This document shows, in pieces, positions 17,068 to 25,555 of a stretch of DNA of 64,000 nt (its first letter is position 1; every line of letters begins with the position of its first letter). Below the pieces are notes generated by a model. That model had not been told where the DNA came from. It did not search any database and was given only the letters and a program-made list of their open reading frames with translations. Origin of the DNA: Alteribacter keqinensis (GTDB lineage: Bacteria > Bacillota > Bacilli > Bacillales > Salisediminibacteriaceae); the NCBI RefSeq assembly GCF_003710255.1, contig NZ_RHIB01000001.1:62001-126000 (forward strand), read 5' to 3'. The position numbers and the translations under genes are program-made.

Positions 17068-17113
17068 GACCCAAAAGGCAAAAAATCTGCCTTTTGGGTC
17101 TGTCTCCCTTTTT
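17068..17113 (+). terminator. Terminator of the MerR gene
   Basis: A perfect 13-bp stem GACCCAAAAGGCA / TGCCTTTTGGGTC, with a T run a few bases later (CCCTTTTTT). It also separates the convergent hydrolase gene. Confidence 0.75.
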
Positions 17114-18381
17114 TATGGCTGAAATAAGACGCTTTCTACTCTTGGTTTCACAGGATGGAAATGGCGCTCGAAAAAGGAAAGGATCTCTGTCCACGACTCG
17201 AGCCCTGCCAGTGCATTTGCCCTTTCGTCTCCTCCCAGTTCAAATGGCAAATCTGCAGGGAGGACGGAGGGGAGGTAGGGAAGTGTTAAAACATGTCCCG
17301 CGTCCTTAAATGACACATGTTTCTTTTCAAACGGGAAGCTGTGTTCTGCGAGGCGGGCCATTATGGTTTCGCACATAGGGGTGGAAGGCCAGAGACGATC
17401 CTTTTCCCCGCTCAGGAGAAGGACAGGACCATTGATCTTTTCAACTGGAATGGCAGCTTCTTCTCCTGATTTTTCCAGGCTTCTTTCAAACATTCCCCGA
17501 AGAGCAACCGGCTTTTTTCGCCACTGGCTCTTGAGTGATTCGAGCGTTATAGAAAAGGAGAAAGAATATTTCACGTACGGTAAGCTCTTTCCACCATACG
17601 TCCACGAGGAACCCTTTCGTTTCCGGTTGACACTTTGAAAAGCGTGACTTGCCGGCACTTCACCGACTACTGCACGAATCTGAGGGTAATAACTGGCGGC
17701 GAGTAAAGCAAGTTCTCCTCCTTTTGACGTCCCCATACAGCCTATTTCCTCACGGTTGATGAAGTCTTTCCCGGACAGCCATTCCACCGCTCTTCCGACT
17801 ACTTCGAGAGGAACTTCATGGAGGGTGGCAGGGAGAGAAGGGGCACCGAAATATGCAAGAGCGAATACAGCGTAGCCGTGCGCACTCAGCACCGCAGCTG
17901 TTTCTTCATAGATTCCCCCTTCAGAGCCCCCGAGGATGATTACAGCCGGTACGTTACTTTCATTTTCGGGATAAAAAAAGACGCCGTTTAAGCCTGGTTC
18001 ATCTACTTCTTCCCACTGGATATGGTCTTCTTGAAACAAGCGGGTAATCGTGCGTTCGAGCACAACAATTTTCTCTTCATTAATTACTGTGATATCAATA
18101 TTCATCGGTTCAAGCCTGCTTTTTTGCAAAACTGAGGATGGTGATTCCACCGGTGTAAGAGACCATAACAACGCCTGCAGCGTGTCGGGGCCGTTTTCTT
18201 TTGAGAGCCTTATTTTTCCGGTTTCATCTGCCTGAACAGAAATAGCGGATGCCCAGCGTTTCTCCGTTCTGTCGATCCACCGTGCTTTTATTTCAAGAGT
18301 TTCAAAAGGGGTTAATCCGTCCAAATGAAGCTGAACGGGCTCATCAATCCGTCCGATATCCGGGTATAAAAAACAAGTCAT
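17113..18381 (-). CDS. Acyl-CoA thioesterase/BAAT-like hydrolase
   Basis: 422 aa. An N-terminal beta-sandwich (about 10-130: DIGRIDEPVQLHLDGLTPFE) is typical of acyl-CoA thioesterase/bile acid-CoA:amino acid N-acyltransferase proteins. It is followed by an alpha/beta-hydrolase: VIILGGSEGG, nucleophile motif GTSKGGELA, acid in SGEKDRLWPS and His in KDAGHVLTLPYLP. The ORF opens at 18489, but ATG 18381 is preceded by AGGTGA at 7 bp and begins just before the conserved domain. Bacterial members are poorly characterised and may be thioesterases, peptidases or beta-lactone-type hydrolases. Confidence 0.82.
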   Translation of the reverse strand: MTCFLYPDIGRIDEPVQLHLDGLTPFETLEIKARWIDRTEKRWASAISVQADETGKIRLSKENGPDTLQALLWSLTPVESPSSVLQKSRLEPMNIDITVINEEKIVVLERTITRLFQEDHIQWEEVDEPGLNGVFFYPENESNVPAVIILGGSEGGIYEETAAVLSAHGYAVFALAYFGAPSLPATLHEVPLEVVGRAVEWLSGKDFINREEIGCMGTSKGGELALLAASYYPQIRAVVGEVPASHAFQSVNRKRKGSSWTYGGKSLPYVKYSFSFSITLESLKSQWRKKPVALRGMFERSLEKSGEEAAIPVEKINGPVLLLSGEKDRLWPSTPMCETIMARLAEHSFPFEKKHVSFKDAGHVLTLPYLPSVLPADLPFELGGDERANALAGLESWTEILSFFERHFHPVKPRVESVLFQP

Positions 18382-18579
18382 TTTTTCTTCACCTGCCGTA
18401 TCATTATTGGCGAAGCAAAAGGTGCTGTTTCTGGATGAAGAGTCTTCTCCGCTTGTCTTATCTATATTCGATAGAAGGGTGGAAAACACATTCTTTTTGC
18501 CGTATGTTACTTAAATGATTTCTTTTACACGGTAAAAGCAGAAGAAGCCTGTGTACTGCATCAAGAAATAAGCCAACAA

Positions 18580-18618
18580 AAAAAGCTGAATTTCTTCAAG
18601 AGAAGAAATTCAGCTTTT
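18580..18618. terminator. Bidirectional terminator
   Basis: A perfect 15-bp stem AAGCTGAATTTCTTC / GAAGAAATTCAGCTT around AAGA, with A and T runs on both sides. On the minus strand it closes the 29-aa gene at 18626. Confidence 0.9.
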
Positions 18619-18625
18619 CATTGGA

Positions 18626-18715
18626 TTAGCTTCGGTTTGGGTTGTCGTTGTACCCAGCTGTAAAGATAGCAGCAAGAAAGGCTGCACATACGCCTAGAAT
18701 TAAAAGCAAGTTCAT
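18626..18715 (-). CDS. 29-aa single-span membrane peptide
   Basis: Reading ATG AAC TTG CTT on the minus strand gives a 29-residue peptide: a hydrophobic helix MNLLLILGVCAAFLAAIFTA, then the polar tail GYNDNPNRS. A textbook AAGGAGG lies 9 nt upstream and a perfect terminator begins 8 bp after the stop, so it looks like a genuine one-gene unit. It is too short for most gene finders. The tail is reminiscent of small spore or envelope peptides, but I do not recognise a family. Confidence 0.75.
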   Translation of the reverse strand: MNLLLILGVCAAFLAAIFTAGYNDNPNRS

Positions 18716-18793
18716 GTTTTATGGCCTCCTTCGGTCAATCAATATCTGTAATTCAATATACCACGAATTAAAACCGGATGCACGTCTAATTTC

Positions 18794-18822
18794 TTTCATT
18801 CCTTTTTTGACTCCCGTATAAT
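18794..18822 (+). promoter_or_regulatory. Candidate sigma-A promoter
   Basis: TTTCAT (18794-18799), 17 bp, TATAAT (18817-18822). It has a perfect -10 and a weak -35, about 100 bp upstream of the monooxygenase gene. Confidence 0.55.
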
Positions 18823-18919
18823 GAAAGCGTAGTACAAAATGAAACATTCTTAGGATGTGTACCAACAGCGAAAAGTAACCAAACTGGAATGATGATTGAA
18901 TCATAAGGAGGTTTTCCCG

Positions 18920-19225
18920 ATGTATGTAGTCATGAATGAGCTGCATGTACCAAAAGAGGGGCGTGAAAACGTCGCTGCTCGTTTTTCTGAAAGTGCGGAG
19001 AAAATGAAGGATGTTCCCGGCTGCCTCGATTTTATGTTTTTACATCCTGCAGATGACGAAAATTATCAGGTTGTTCTTACGAAGTGGGAATCCGAGGAGG
19101 ATTATAAGGCGTGGGTTGACAGCCGTGCGTTTAAGGATGCACATAAAAAGCGCCGTGAGAATCTGGACAAGAGCCCGACGTCAGGTAATAAAATATACGA
19201 ATATGTCGCTAAACACCACCTGTAA
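18920..19225 (+). CDS. HmoA/IsdG-like antibiotic-biosynthesis-type monooxygenase
   Basis: 101-aa ABM-fold protein (MYVVMNELHVPKEGRENVAARF, PGCLDFMFLHPADDENYQVV, LTKWESEEDYKAWVDSRAFKDAHKKR). The pattern fits Bacillus HmoA (heme-degrading monooxygenase), which opens heme to release iron. AAGGAGG is 9 bp before ATG 18920; a longer frame from 18896 would place the ribosome-binding site inside the gene. Heme or another small aromatic could be the substrate. Confidence 0.82.
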   Translation: MYVVMNELHVPKEGRENVAARFSESAEKMKDVPGCLDFMFLHPADDENYQVVLTKWESEEDYKAWVDSRAFKDAHKKRRENLDKSPTSGNKIYEYVAKHHL

Positions 19226-19334
19226 TACGATGAGGATGTCCAAAACGGGCATCTTCTTTTTTGCGAATATTTATTGTTCAGACTGCACAACCGATAATAA
19301 TAGTAGAAGAATTGATTATTGAGAGGCGTTTGAC

Positions 19335-19892
19335 ATGAAGAATACATACTTAACAAGTCATTTTCCCCTTATTTCCATCGTGCTGTTCAGTCTGACCCTG
19401 GCTCTTTACAGTGAGAGAGTGATTGTCAGCTTACTTCAGGAAGTGGGTATTTACAGCGGGATGGTGGAGGTGTTCAGTGAACGGGGAATCCAGATTTCTT
19501 TACTGTTTGTTTTGCTGTTTTACTTTTTCATGCTTTTTTCTGCTCTAAAGCTCATCGCAGATACGGTAAATGAAGTGTCTTTGCTGTTTTTCTCAAGAGA
19601 CAGGGAAGGCAGCGATTTGCAAAAGATACGGGGAGGCGTCTGGGTTTTTCTGATCGGAAGCATTATCGCGGTTTTACTCTCTTTTAATATCTGGTACAGT
19701 ACGGCAGCTTTTTTTCTTGCCTGCCTCGGTTATTTCATCTTTTTTGTCTACAGGCTGGGAGACTCACTCTCTTCAGCTTCCCTGGTAGGTATGGTGTTTT
19801 TCCACATATTTTTTTGGCTTACCCTTACGGCAAGTGTCTCCTACGCCACGCTGAAACTTTACAACACCATTATCGCAAGTCTTCCGATCTGA
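19335..19892 (+). CDS. YufK-like (DUF5366) membrane protein
   Basis: 185 aa with about five hydrophobic segments (12-30, 53-78, 103-120, 122-140, 148-175). An N-terminal MKNTYLTSHFPLISIVLFS and the overall length fit what I remember of B. subtilis YufK, whose function is unknown. It starts at ATG 19335 with GAGAGG upstream and is followed by a strong terminator, so it is probably monocistronic or co-transcribed with the monooxygenase gene 110 bp upstream. Confidence 0.65.
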   Translation: MKNTYLTSHFPLISIVLFSLTLALYSERVIVSLLQEVGIYSGMVEVFSERGIQISLLFVLLFYFFMLFSALKLIADTVNEVSLLFFSRDREGSDLQKIRGGVWVFLIGSIIAVLLSFNIWYSTAAFFLACLGYFIFFVYRLGDSLSSASLVGMVFFHIFFWLTLTASVSYATLKLYNTIIASLPI

Positions 19893-19902
19893 CTTTCCAA
19901 AA

Positions 19903-19951
19903 TGGGGGAGATACATAAAGGATGCTGTCCCTTATGTCTCCCCTCTTTTTT
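19903..19951 (+). terminator. Terminator of the YufK-like gene
   Basis: A long stem GGGGAGATACATAAAGG / CCCTTATGTCTCCCC with a T run (CTTTTTTAT). Confidence 0.9.
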
Positions 19952-19957
19952 ATTGGT

Positions 19958-20057
19958 TGTGTTAAAGGTTATTGTTGATTTATTAAAGAGTTGATTGCAG
20001 CGAATGCGCGGCGCCCCCGCGGAAAGGGAGTGCAATGAGCGGAAATCAACACCTTAA
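19958..20057 (+). repeat. GTTGATT...AATCAAC dispersed element
   Basis: GGTTGTGTTAAAGGTTATTG leads to GTTGATTGCAGCG, then CCCCGCGGAAAGGGAGTGCA and GCGGAAATCAAC. It shares flank and termini with the element at 128-191 and shares the CCGCGGAAAG word with the larger repeat family. Confidence 0.65.
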
Positions 20058-20072
20058 ATTAAAAGAGTTTTT

Positions 20073-21929
20073 TTATTTGTCCATAATGTTTTTCCAAAGG
20101 CGTGTATGGTAGGACCCGTTACTTGCCTCAATAATTGGACCCGGGGCGTCTTTTCCAAGCCATACACCTGTTGTGTAGTGGTCATTAAGGCCCACAAACC
20201 ACAGATCATGAAAGCTGGACGTCGTCCCGGTCTTGCCTCCTGCGTAGCCATTTCCCGGAAGCCGCGCAGCCGTTCCTGTCCCCTCTTGAATAACGATCTT
20301 CAGCATACGGCGCATTTTCTGGTTTGTTTCTTCAGACCAGACCTGTTCGGATTTTTGTTCCCATTCATAAAGGACGCGCCCATTTTGGTCCGTGACATGT
20401 CTGATGGCTCTCGGCTGAACGTAATGCCCGTCATTTGCAAAAGGAGTGTAGGCGCCGGTAAGCTCCAAAAGAGATACCTCCATCGTACCGAGAGCCGAGG
20501 AAAGAACGCGGTCTTTAGCAGATAAGCGGCTGAAATCAAATTGTTCTATGTAGCTGAAAGCCTGCTCAATGCCCGTTTGATCGAGCATTCTTACAGCAGC
20601 TGTATTGTATGAGGAGGCAAGAGCTTTTTCCAAAGGTACTTTCCCGTAAACGGCACCGCCGAAATTATTAGGTGAGTAGCCGTTTTTTTCGTAGGGGCCT
20701 GCATCAACAATGGATGAAGGGCCGAGTCCGGTATATTCAAGGTAAGGGACAAAAGAGAGCAGCGGTTTCATGGCAGACCCTGGCTGATTGTAGGCTTGGT
20801 ACGCGCGGTTAAAATCAAATTTCCGGTAGGACTTTCCTCCGGAGAGGGCAACGATTTCACCCGTCAGATTATCAATCATGACGGCACTTCCCTGGAGGTC
20901 ACCGGGCCCTGGGATCGCATTCACTTTATTGACAACGTGAACCTGCTTAGCCGGATCAAGAGCAGTATGTATGGTAATGCCGCCCGCCAGAAGCTCATCT
21001 GTTTTTTCATTCCACCGCTTGTGGATTTCTTCTCTCTTTTCATCGGAAACTGCCTGCCTGAGGGAATGTTTAAATCCGTGGCTGATGCCGACAAGCTCTT
21101 TGAATTCATGATGAACGTAGGTCACGTAGTCCGGATGGTCATCGATACGGGAAGATACATTCAGGACAATGGCTTCTTCTTTTGCCTGATCAAACTGTTC
21201 ATAAGTAATGAGCTCCTCATCCTTCATTTTTTTCAGTACCCACTCTTTTCTTTTTTCTGTGTTTTCTTTATGAAGGAGAGGATTATAATACTCTGGCCGG
21301 TTCGGAATGGCCACTAAAAAAGCAGCTTCAGCAAGACTTAACTTTACTGCAGGTTTGTTGAAATAAAAGCGGCTCGCGGCCTCAATACCGTATACGCCGT
21401 TATGAAAATACAGGACGTTTACATAAAGCTCAAGAATTTCTTCTTTACTCAGATGCCGCTCAAGCTGGTACGCATAAAGCAGTTCTGTCAGTTTTCGTTC
21501 GTAAGTCTGCTCATGGGTGAGGTACACGTTTCTCGCAAGCTGCTGGGTGACGGTACTTCCTCCCTGCTCGACTGACCGGGATTCAAGGTTAACTAGAAGA
21601 GCCCGTGTCATTCCCTGAATATCAAAGCCCTGATGGTCAAAAAAGGCCTGATCTTCCACAGCAACAAGAGCTTCAAGGACTGTGGCCGGGATTTCATCAA
21701 AGGTGAGGTTAATCCGGTTTTCCCCTGAAAAGATTTCAGAAACAACCGCACCGTCCTGATCCGTAATCAGGCTTGTCTGAGGCAGGGCTGCTTTTTTAAC
21801 AGGAATCTCTTCATCCAGCACCACGTGGAGTGAACGGGTATCCTGATATTCAGCTGCTCCTTCCATTAGAAGGAGTGAGAATGCTCCCATTAAAAAAAGT
21901 ATACAAAATGTTCCTGCAACCCCTCGCAT
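20073..21929 (-). CDS. Class A penicillin-binding protein (glycosyltransferase-transpeptidase)
   Basis: 618 aa. A short N-terminal membrane anchor (about 5-25) precedes a GT51 domain (about 60-230: AVEDQAFFDHQGFD with catalytic Glu, GGSTVTQQLARN, YLNVLYF-like YVNVLYFHNGVYGIE). The transpeptidase domain has the three active-site motifs: SAMK in QPGSAMKPLL, SYN in ASSYNTAAV and KTG in AGGKTGTTSSFHD. It polymerises and cross-links peptidoglycan outside the membrane. It is shorter than PonA and lacks a C-terminal extension, closest in layout to PbpF/PbpG-type enzymes. AAGGAGG is 9 bp before the ATG, divergent from prkA. Confidence 0.93.
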   Translation of the reverse strand: MRGVAGTFCILFLMGAFSLLLMEGAAEYQDTRSLHVVLDEEIPVKKAALPQTSLITDQDGAVVSEIFSGENRINLTFDEIPATVLEALVAVEDQAFFDHQGFDIQGMTRALLVNLESRSVEQGGSTVTQQLARNVYLTHEQTYERKLTELLYAYQLERHLSKEEILELYVNVLYFHNGVYGIEAASRFYFNKPAVKLSLAEAAFLVAIPNRPEYYNPLLHKENTEKRKEWVLKKMKDEELITYEQFDQAKEEAIVLNVSSRIDDHPDYVTYVHHEFKELVGISHGFKHSLRQAVSDEKREEIHKRWNEKTDELLAGGITIHTALDPAKQVHVVNKVNAIPGPGDLQGSAVMIDNLTGEIVALSGGKSYRKFDFNRAYQAYNQPGSAMKPLLSFVPYLEYTGLGPSSIVDAGPYEKNGYSPNNFGGAVYGKVPLEKALASSYNTAAVRMLDQTGIEQAFSYIEQFDFSRLSAKDRVLSSALGTMEVSLLELTGAYTPFANDGHYVQPRAIRHVTDQNGRVLYEWEQKSEQVWSEETNQKMRRMLKIVIQEGTGTAARLPGNGYAGGKTGTTSSFHDLWFVGLNDHYTTGVWLGKDAPGPIIEASNGSYHTRLWKNIMDK

Positions 21930-22098
21930 GTCCTCGTGCCTCCTTGGTTTCTCCTTTTATTCTATTAAAAAATGTCGGAAATTGACAGGTTTTATACGCA
22001 TGTCTTTTCAAAGAGAGCGAATGAACCTATAAAGCCATGCATAAGATGAATCAAGATATCTGGTTATTTCCCCAGCCAGTATTGGGAGGAGGCCCAAA

Positions 22099-23994
22099 AT
22101 GGACATTCTTAATAAAATTCAGCAGTACCGGGAAGAAGAAGAAAACCTGAAGTGGGAAGGGACATTCGCGGAGTACCTGGACATCTTGAGAGAACGACCG
22201 GAAGTGGCACAGACTGCACACTCCCGTATTTATAACATGATTAAAGATGCGGGCGTAGAAGAGGTCGATGGTAAAAAGCATTATTGTTTCTTTGAAAACC
22301 AGATTTACGGCCTTGAAGATGCACTTGAGAGACTGGTAGAAGAGTATTTTCATTCAGCAGCCAAAAGGCTTGACGTTCGTAAAAGGATCCTCTTATTGAT
22401 GGGTCCTGTCAGTGGTGGTAAATCAACCCTTGTTACGATGCTGAAGCGAGGTCTTGAAAAGTATTCAAAGTGCGATAGCGGTGCTGTTTATGGAATTAAA
22501 GGCTGCCCGATGCATGAAGACCCTCTTCATTTAATCCCCCATCACCTGCGTGAGGAATTCAAGCAGGAAACAGGCATACGGGTCGAAGGGAACCTGTCTC
22601 CTCTTAACCTGATGCGCCTGGAACAGGAGTATGGCGGACGAATTGAAGACGTGATGGTCGAACGCATTGTCTTCTCTGAAGATAAACGCTGCGGCATCGG
22701 AACATTCAGTCCGTCTGATCCGAAATCACAGGATATTGCGGACTTAACCGGAAGCATTGACTTCTCAACGATTGCTGAATACGGGTCCGAATCGGATCCG
22801 CGTGCCTACCGGTTTGATGGTGAGTTGAACAAAGCGAACCGCGGTCTGATGGAGTTCCAGGAAATGCTCAAGTGTGATGAGAAATTCTTATGGCATTTAT
22901 TATCTCTTACTCAGGAAGGAAACTTCAAAGCCGGACGTTTTGCCCTTATTTCAGCTGATGAAATGATCGTGGCCCACACGAACGAAGCCGAGTATAAGTC
23001 GTTTATTTCAAATAAGAAAAATGAAGCCCTTCACTCGCGGATCATCGTCATGCCGATCCCGTACAACTTGAAAGTGAGTGAAGAAGAGCGGATCTATCAA
23101 AAAATGATCAGAGACAGTGATATTTCAAATGTTCACATTGCCCCTCACGCTCTGAAAATTGCAGCAATCTTTACGGTGCTCACAAGACTTAAAGAGTCCA
23201 AGAAAAACGGCGTGGACATTCTAAAGAAAATGAAGTTGTATGATGGTCAGAATGTAGAGGGCTTCAATACCCAGGATGTAGAAGAGATGAAGAAAGAGTA
23301 TCAGGATGAAGGAATGAACGGAATTGATCCTCGTTACGTGATCAACCGGATTTCATCTGCTATTATCCGCAAGGAGCTTACATCCATCAACGCCCTGGAC
23401 GTTCTTCGTTCCATTAAGGACGGACTCGACCAGCATGCTTCAATCTCGAAAGAGGACAGGGAGCGTTATTTGAACTACATTTCTGTAGCACGTAAAGAGT
23501 ACGATGAAATTGCCAAGAAAGAAGTACAGAAAGCTTTTGTCTACTCGTATGAAGAGTCGGCGAAAACGCTTATGGATAACTACCTCGACAATGTGGAAGC
23601 GTACTGCAACAAAAATAAGCTGCGCGACCAGCTGACCGGAGAAGAAATGAATCCTGACGAGAAGCTTATGCGCTCTATTGAAGAGCAGATCGGCATTTCC
23701 GAAAATGCGAAAAAAGCATTCCGTGAAGAAATTCTGATTCGCATCTCCGCCTATGCCCGCAAAGGGAAGAAGTTTGACTACCAGTCTCACGAAAGGCTTA
23801 GAGAAGCGATCCAGAAAAAGCTGTTCGCCGACCTTAAAGATGTGGTCAAAATCACCACATCGACGAAAACGCCGGACGAAAATCAGCTTAAGAAAGTCAA
23901 CGAAGTCATCGCCAGACTCATCGAGGATCACGGCTACAACTCAACATCGGCCAACGAGCTGCTCCGCTACGTCGGAAGCCTCTTAAACCGCTAA
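22099..23994 (+). CDS. prkA: PrkA serine kinase/AAA+ ATPase
   Basis: 631 aa, the same length as B. subtilis PrkA. An AAA+ core carries the Walker A motif GPVSGGKST (residues 102-110). Walker B/sensor regions follow (KFLWHLLSLTQEGNFKAGRF, ISADEMIVAHTNEAEY), and a C-terminal kinase-like domain ends at about 631. PrkA/YeaG proteins act in sporulation and in stationary-phase or nitrogen stress, working with YhbH/YeaH and SpoVR/YcgB. AGGAGG is 7 bp upstream. Here yhbH lies 3.5 kb downstream instead of adjacent. Recent work on homologues argues for ATPase/protease-like roles as well as kinase activity. Confidence 0.96.
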   Translation: MDILNKIQQYREEEENLKWEGTFAEYLDILRERPEVAQTAHSRIYNMIKDAGVEEVDGKKHYCFFENQIYGLEDALERLVEEYFHSAAKRLDVRKRILLLMGPVSGGKSTLVTMLKRGLEKYSKCDSGAVYGIKGCPMHEDPLHLIPHHLREEFKQETGIRVEGNLSPLNLMRLEQEYGGRIEDVMVERIVFSEDKRCGIGTFSPSDPKSQDIADLTGSIDFSTIAEYGSESDPRAYRFDGELNKANRGLMEFQEMLKCDEKFLWHLLSLTQEGNFKAGRFALISADEMIVAHTNEAEYKSFISNKKNEALHSRIIVMPIPYNLKVSEEERIYQKMIRDSDISNVHIAPHALKIAAIFTVLTRLKESKKNGVDILKKMKLYDGQNVEGFNTQDVEEMKKEYQDEGMNGIDPRYVINRISSAIIRKELTSINALDVLRSIKDGLDQHASISKEDRERYLNYISVARKEYDEIAKKEVQKAFVYSYEESAKTLMDNYLDNVEAYCNKNKLRDQLTGEEMNPDEKLMRSIEEQIGISENAKKAFREEILIRISAYARKGKKFDYQSHERLREAIQKKLFADLKDVVKITTSTKTPDENQLKKVNEVIARLIEDHGYNSTSANELLRYVGSLLNR

Positions 23995-24003
23995 AAATAC
24001 CGG

Positions 24004-24037
24004 GAAAGTTCGGGGGTCTGTCCCCCGAACTTTTTTG
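24004..24037 (+). terminator. Terminator of prkA with GGGGGTCTGTCCCCC core
   Basis: AAAGTTCGGGGG / CCCCCGAACTTTTTT around TCTGT. The stem core is a copy of the GGGGTCTGWCCCC palindrome scattered through this window. Confidence 0.92.
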
Positions 24038-24103
24038 TTTTGGGGTTGACAGATAGGTCTGAATGTTGTAAGTTGAGGTTTTTTTATTTGAAGATCGGGG
24101 AAT

Positions 24104-24143
24104 AAAGGGGATATAGGAGTCCATCTTCTATCCCCCTTTTTTA
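24104..24143 (+). terminator. Second terminator in the prkA-sip gap
   Basis: AAAGGGGATATAGGAG / TTCTATCCCCCTTTTTT. No gene lies between this and the prkA terminator. A TTGACA at 24046-24051 with a poor -10 (TAAGTT, 17 bp later) leaves open a short RNA ending here. The rest of the gap to 24411 is AT-rich with no gene. Confidence 0.85.
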
Positions 24144-24411
24144 TTCATACTTTCCTCATACATAACCTGAAATTTCTGCAAAATATTATCAACTGTGTTT
24201 AATTATTATCAATTATGGTTATGCTGACATCATTTTGAATCCTCCATAAAACCTTAATTCTCCTGTTATCTCTGTCATTTTCAGGATTATATGTTTCATT
24301 TCATTAACAATTATTATTATTACTTAATACTAGTTTGAAAAAATTCAACCGTGGCTATTAATAGAGTATAAAAGTCCTTGATTCAATCAAATAAATGGAG
24401 GAGAACGACGG

Positions 24412-25011
24412 ATGAAAACAGAAGGTGTCCGCAGTCGCAGAGTTATGAAAGATCCTTTTAAAAAGAAGAACTGGAAGCTGGAACTCTGGAGCTGGACGAA
24501 AACGTTTATGGTCGTGTTTATTATTGCAGTAATGATACGTGGATTTATGTTTACCAACTATGTTGTCTACGGTCAGTCTATGATGCCTACTATTAACGAC
24601 GGAGAACGGATTATTGTAAATAAAATTGGTTACGAAATCAGCCAGCCAAACCGGTTTGACTTAATTATCTTTCACGCTACTGAAGACACAGATTATATTA
24701 AACGGGTCATTGGTTTACCTGGAGATAAAATCAGATATGAAGAGGATACACTTTATATTAACGATGACCCTCATGACGAAGAATTCCTGAATCAGTTCAG
24801 GGAAGAGCAGGACAGCGGCTTTCTGACAGATGATTTCACTCTTGAAGACATTACAGGGGAACTTACGGTTCCAGAAGGCCACATTTTTGTACTTGGTGAT
24901 AACCGCCAGAATAGTATAGACAGCCGTCAGATCGGTTTTGTACCGATGGAGCAGATTGTCGGACGAGCCAACATGGCTTACTGGCCGATTCAGGCGTTAA
25001 GAATATTTTAA
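24412..25011 (+). CDS. Type I signal peptidase
   Basis: 199 aa. A basic N-terminus and one membrane anchor (about 30-48) precede an extracytoplasmic S26 domain. Catalytic Ser56 is in YGQSMMPTI and the general base Lys97 is in DYIKRVIGLPGD; box E is GDNRQNSIDSRQIGFV. It removes signal peptides from Sec-exported proteins. ATG 24412 has GGAGG at about 9 bp; an internal ATG (residue 12) has no such site. The genome probably has further paralogues, as is usual in Bacillus. Confidence 0.94.
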   Translation: MKTEGVRSRRVMKDPFKKKNWKLELWSWTKTFMVVFIIAVMIRGFMFTNYVVYGQSMMPTINDGERIIVNKIGYEISQPNRFDLIIFHATEDTDYIKRVIGLPGDKIRYEEDTLYINDDPHDEEFLNQFREEQDSGFLTDDFTLEDITGELTVPEGHIFVLGDNRQNSIDSRQIGFVPMEQIVGRANMAYWPIQALRIF

Positions 25012-25058
25012 CCACAGACCACAATACGAGTGGTTGGATGTCTGTCATCATAACGACG

Positions 25059-25091
25059 AAGAGGTGGCCCGCCAAAGGGACACCTCTTTTT
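25059..25091 (+). terminator. Terminator of the signal peptidase gene
   Basis: AAGAGGTG / CACCTCTT stem followed by TTTT. Confidence 0.8.
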
Positions 25092-25126
25092 GCTATACTT
25101 AACCTGAGTATAAGGAGGGATGGTTT

Positions 25127-25477
25127 ATGAAAAATTACAGCACAGTTGTTCTGGGAAAAGAAACAGACGAAGAAACCCGCTGCTCCCACTTTCATTCGGA
25201 AAGCGACCGGATTGCCATCAAGTTTAAATGCTGCAATACATACTACGCATGCATTACCTGCCACGAGGAACTCAGTGACCACACGGTTGAAAGATGGACA
25301 AGAGATGAATTCGATACCGTAAAAGCCATTCTCTGCGGTTCATGCAGGACAGAACTGACAATCAGCACCTACTTAAACAGCGAATCACGATGTCCGAATT
25401 GCCGTGCTTCCTTTAATCCGGGGTGCGCGAACCACTATCATCTTTATTTTAAAATGGATGAAAAGCAAACAAAATAA
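25127..25477 (+). CDS. CHY-type zinc-finger protein
   Basis: 116 aa. Cys/His spacing fits the CHY zinc finger: CSHFHSESDRIAIKFKCC, YYACITCHEEL with a following H, then ILCGSCRTELT and CPNCRASFNPGCANHYHLYF. It therefore probably binds about three zinc ions. In eukaryotes the domain occurs in ubiquitin ligases; the role of small bacterial versions is unknown. AAGGAGG precedes the ATG by about 8 bp. Confidence 0.85.
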   Translation: MKNYSTVVLGKETDEETRCSHFHSESDRIAIKFKCCNTYYACITCHEELSDHTVERWTRDEFDTVKAILCGSCRTELTISTYLNSESRCPNCRASFNPGCANHYHLYFKMDEKQTK

Positions 25478-25511
25478 AGTACACCTTAACCCATTAGGCT
25501 ATATGGAATAA

Positions 25512-25543
25512 TAAAAAGATGCCTCTCGTAAAAGAGGCACCTT
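25512..25543 (-). terminator. Terminator of the BCCT gene
   Basis: GCCTCT / AGAGGC stem followed on the minus strand by ATCTTTTTATT. It may also stop the convergent zinc-finger transcript. Confidence 0.75.
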
Positions 25544-25555
25544 GCCAGTAAAAAA

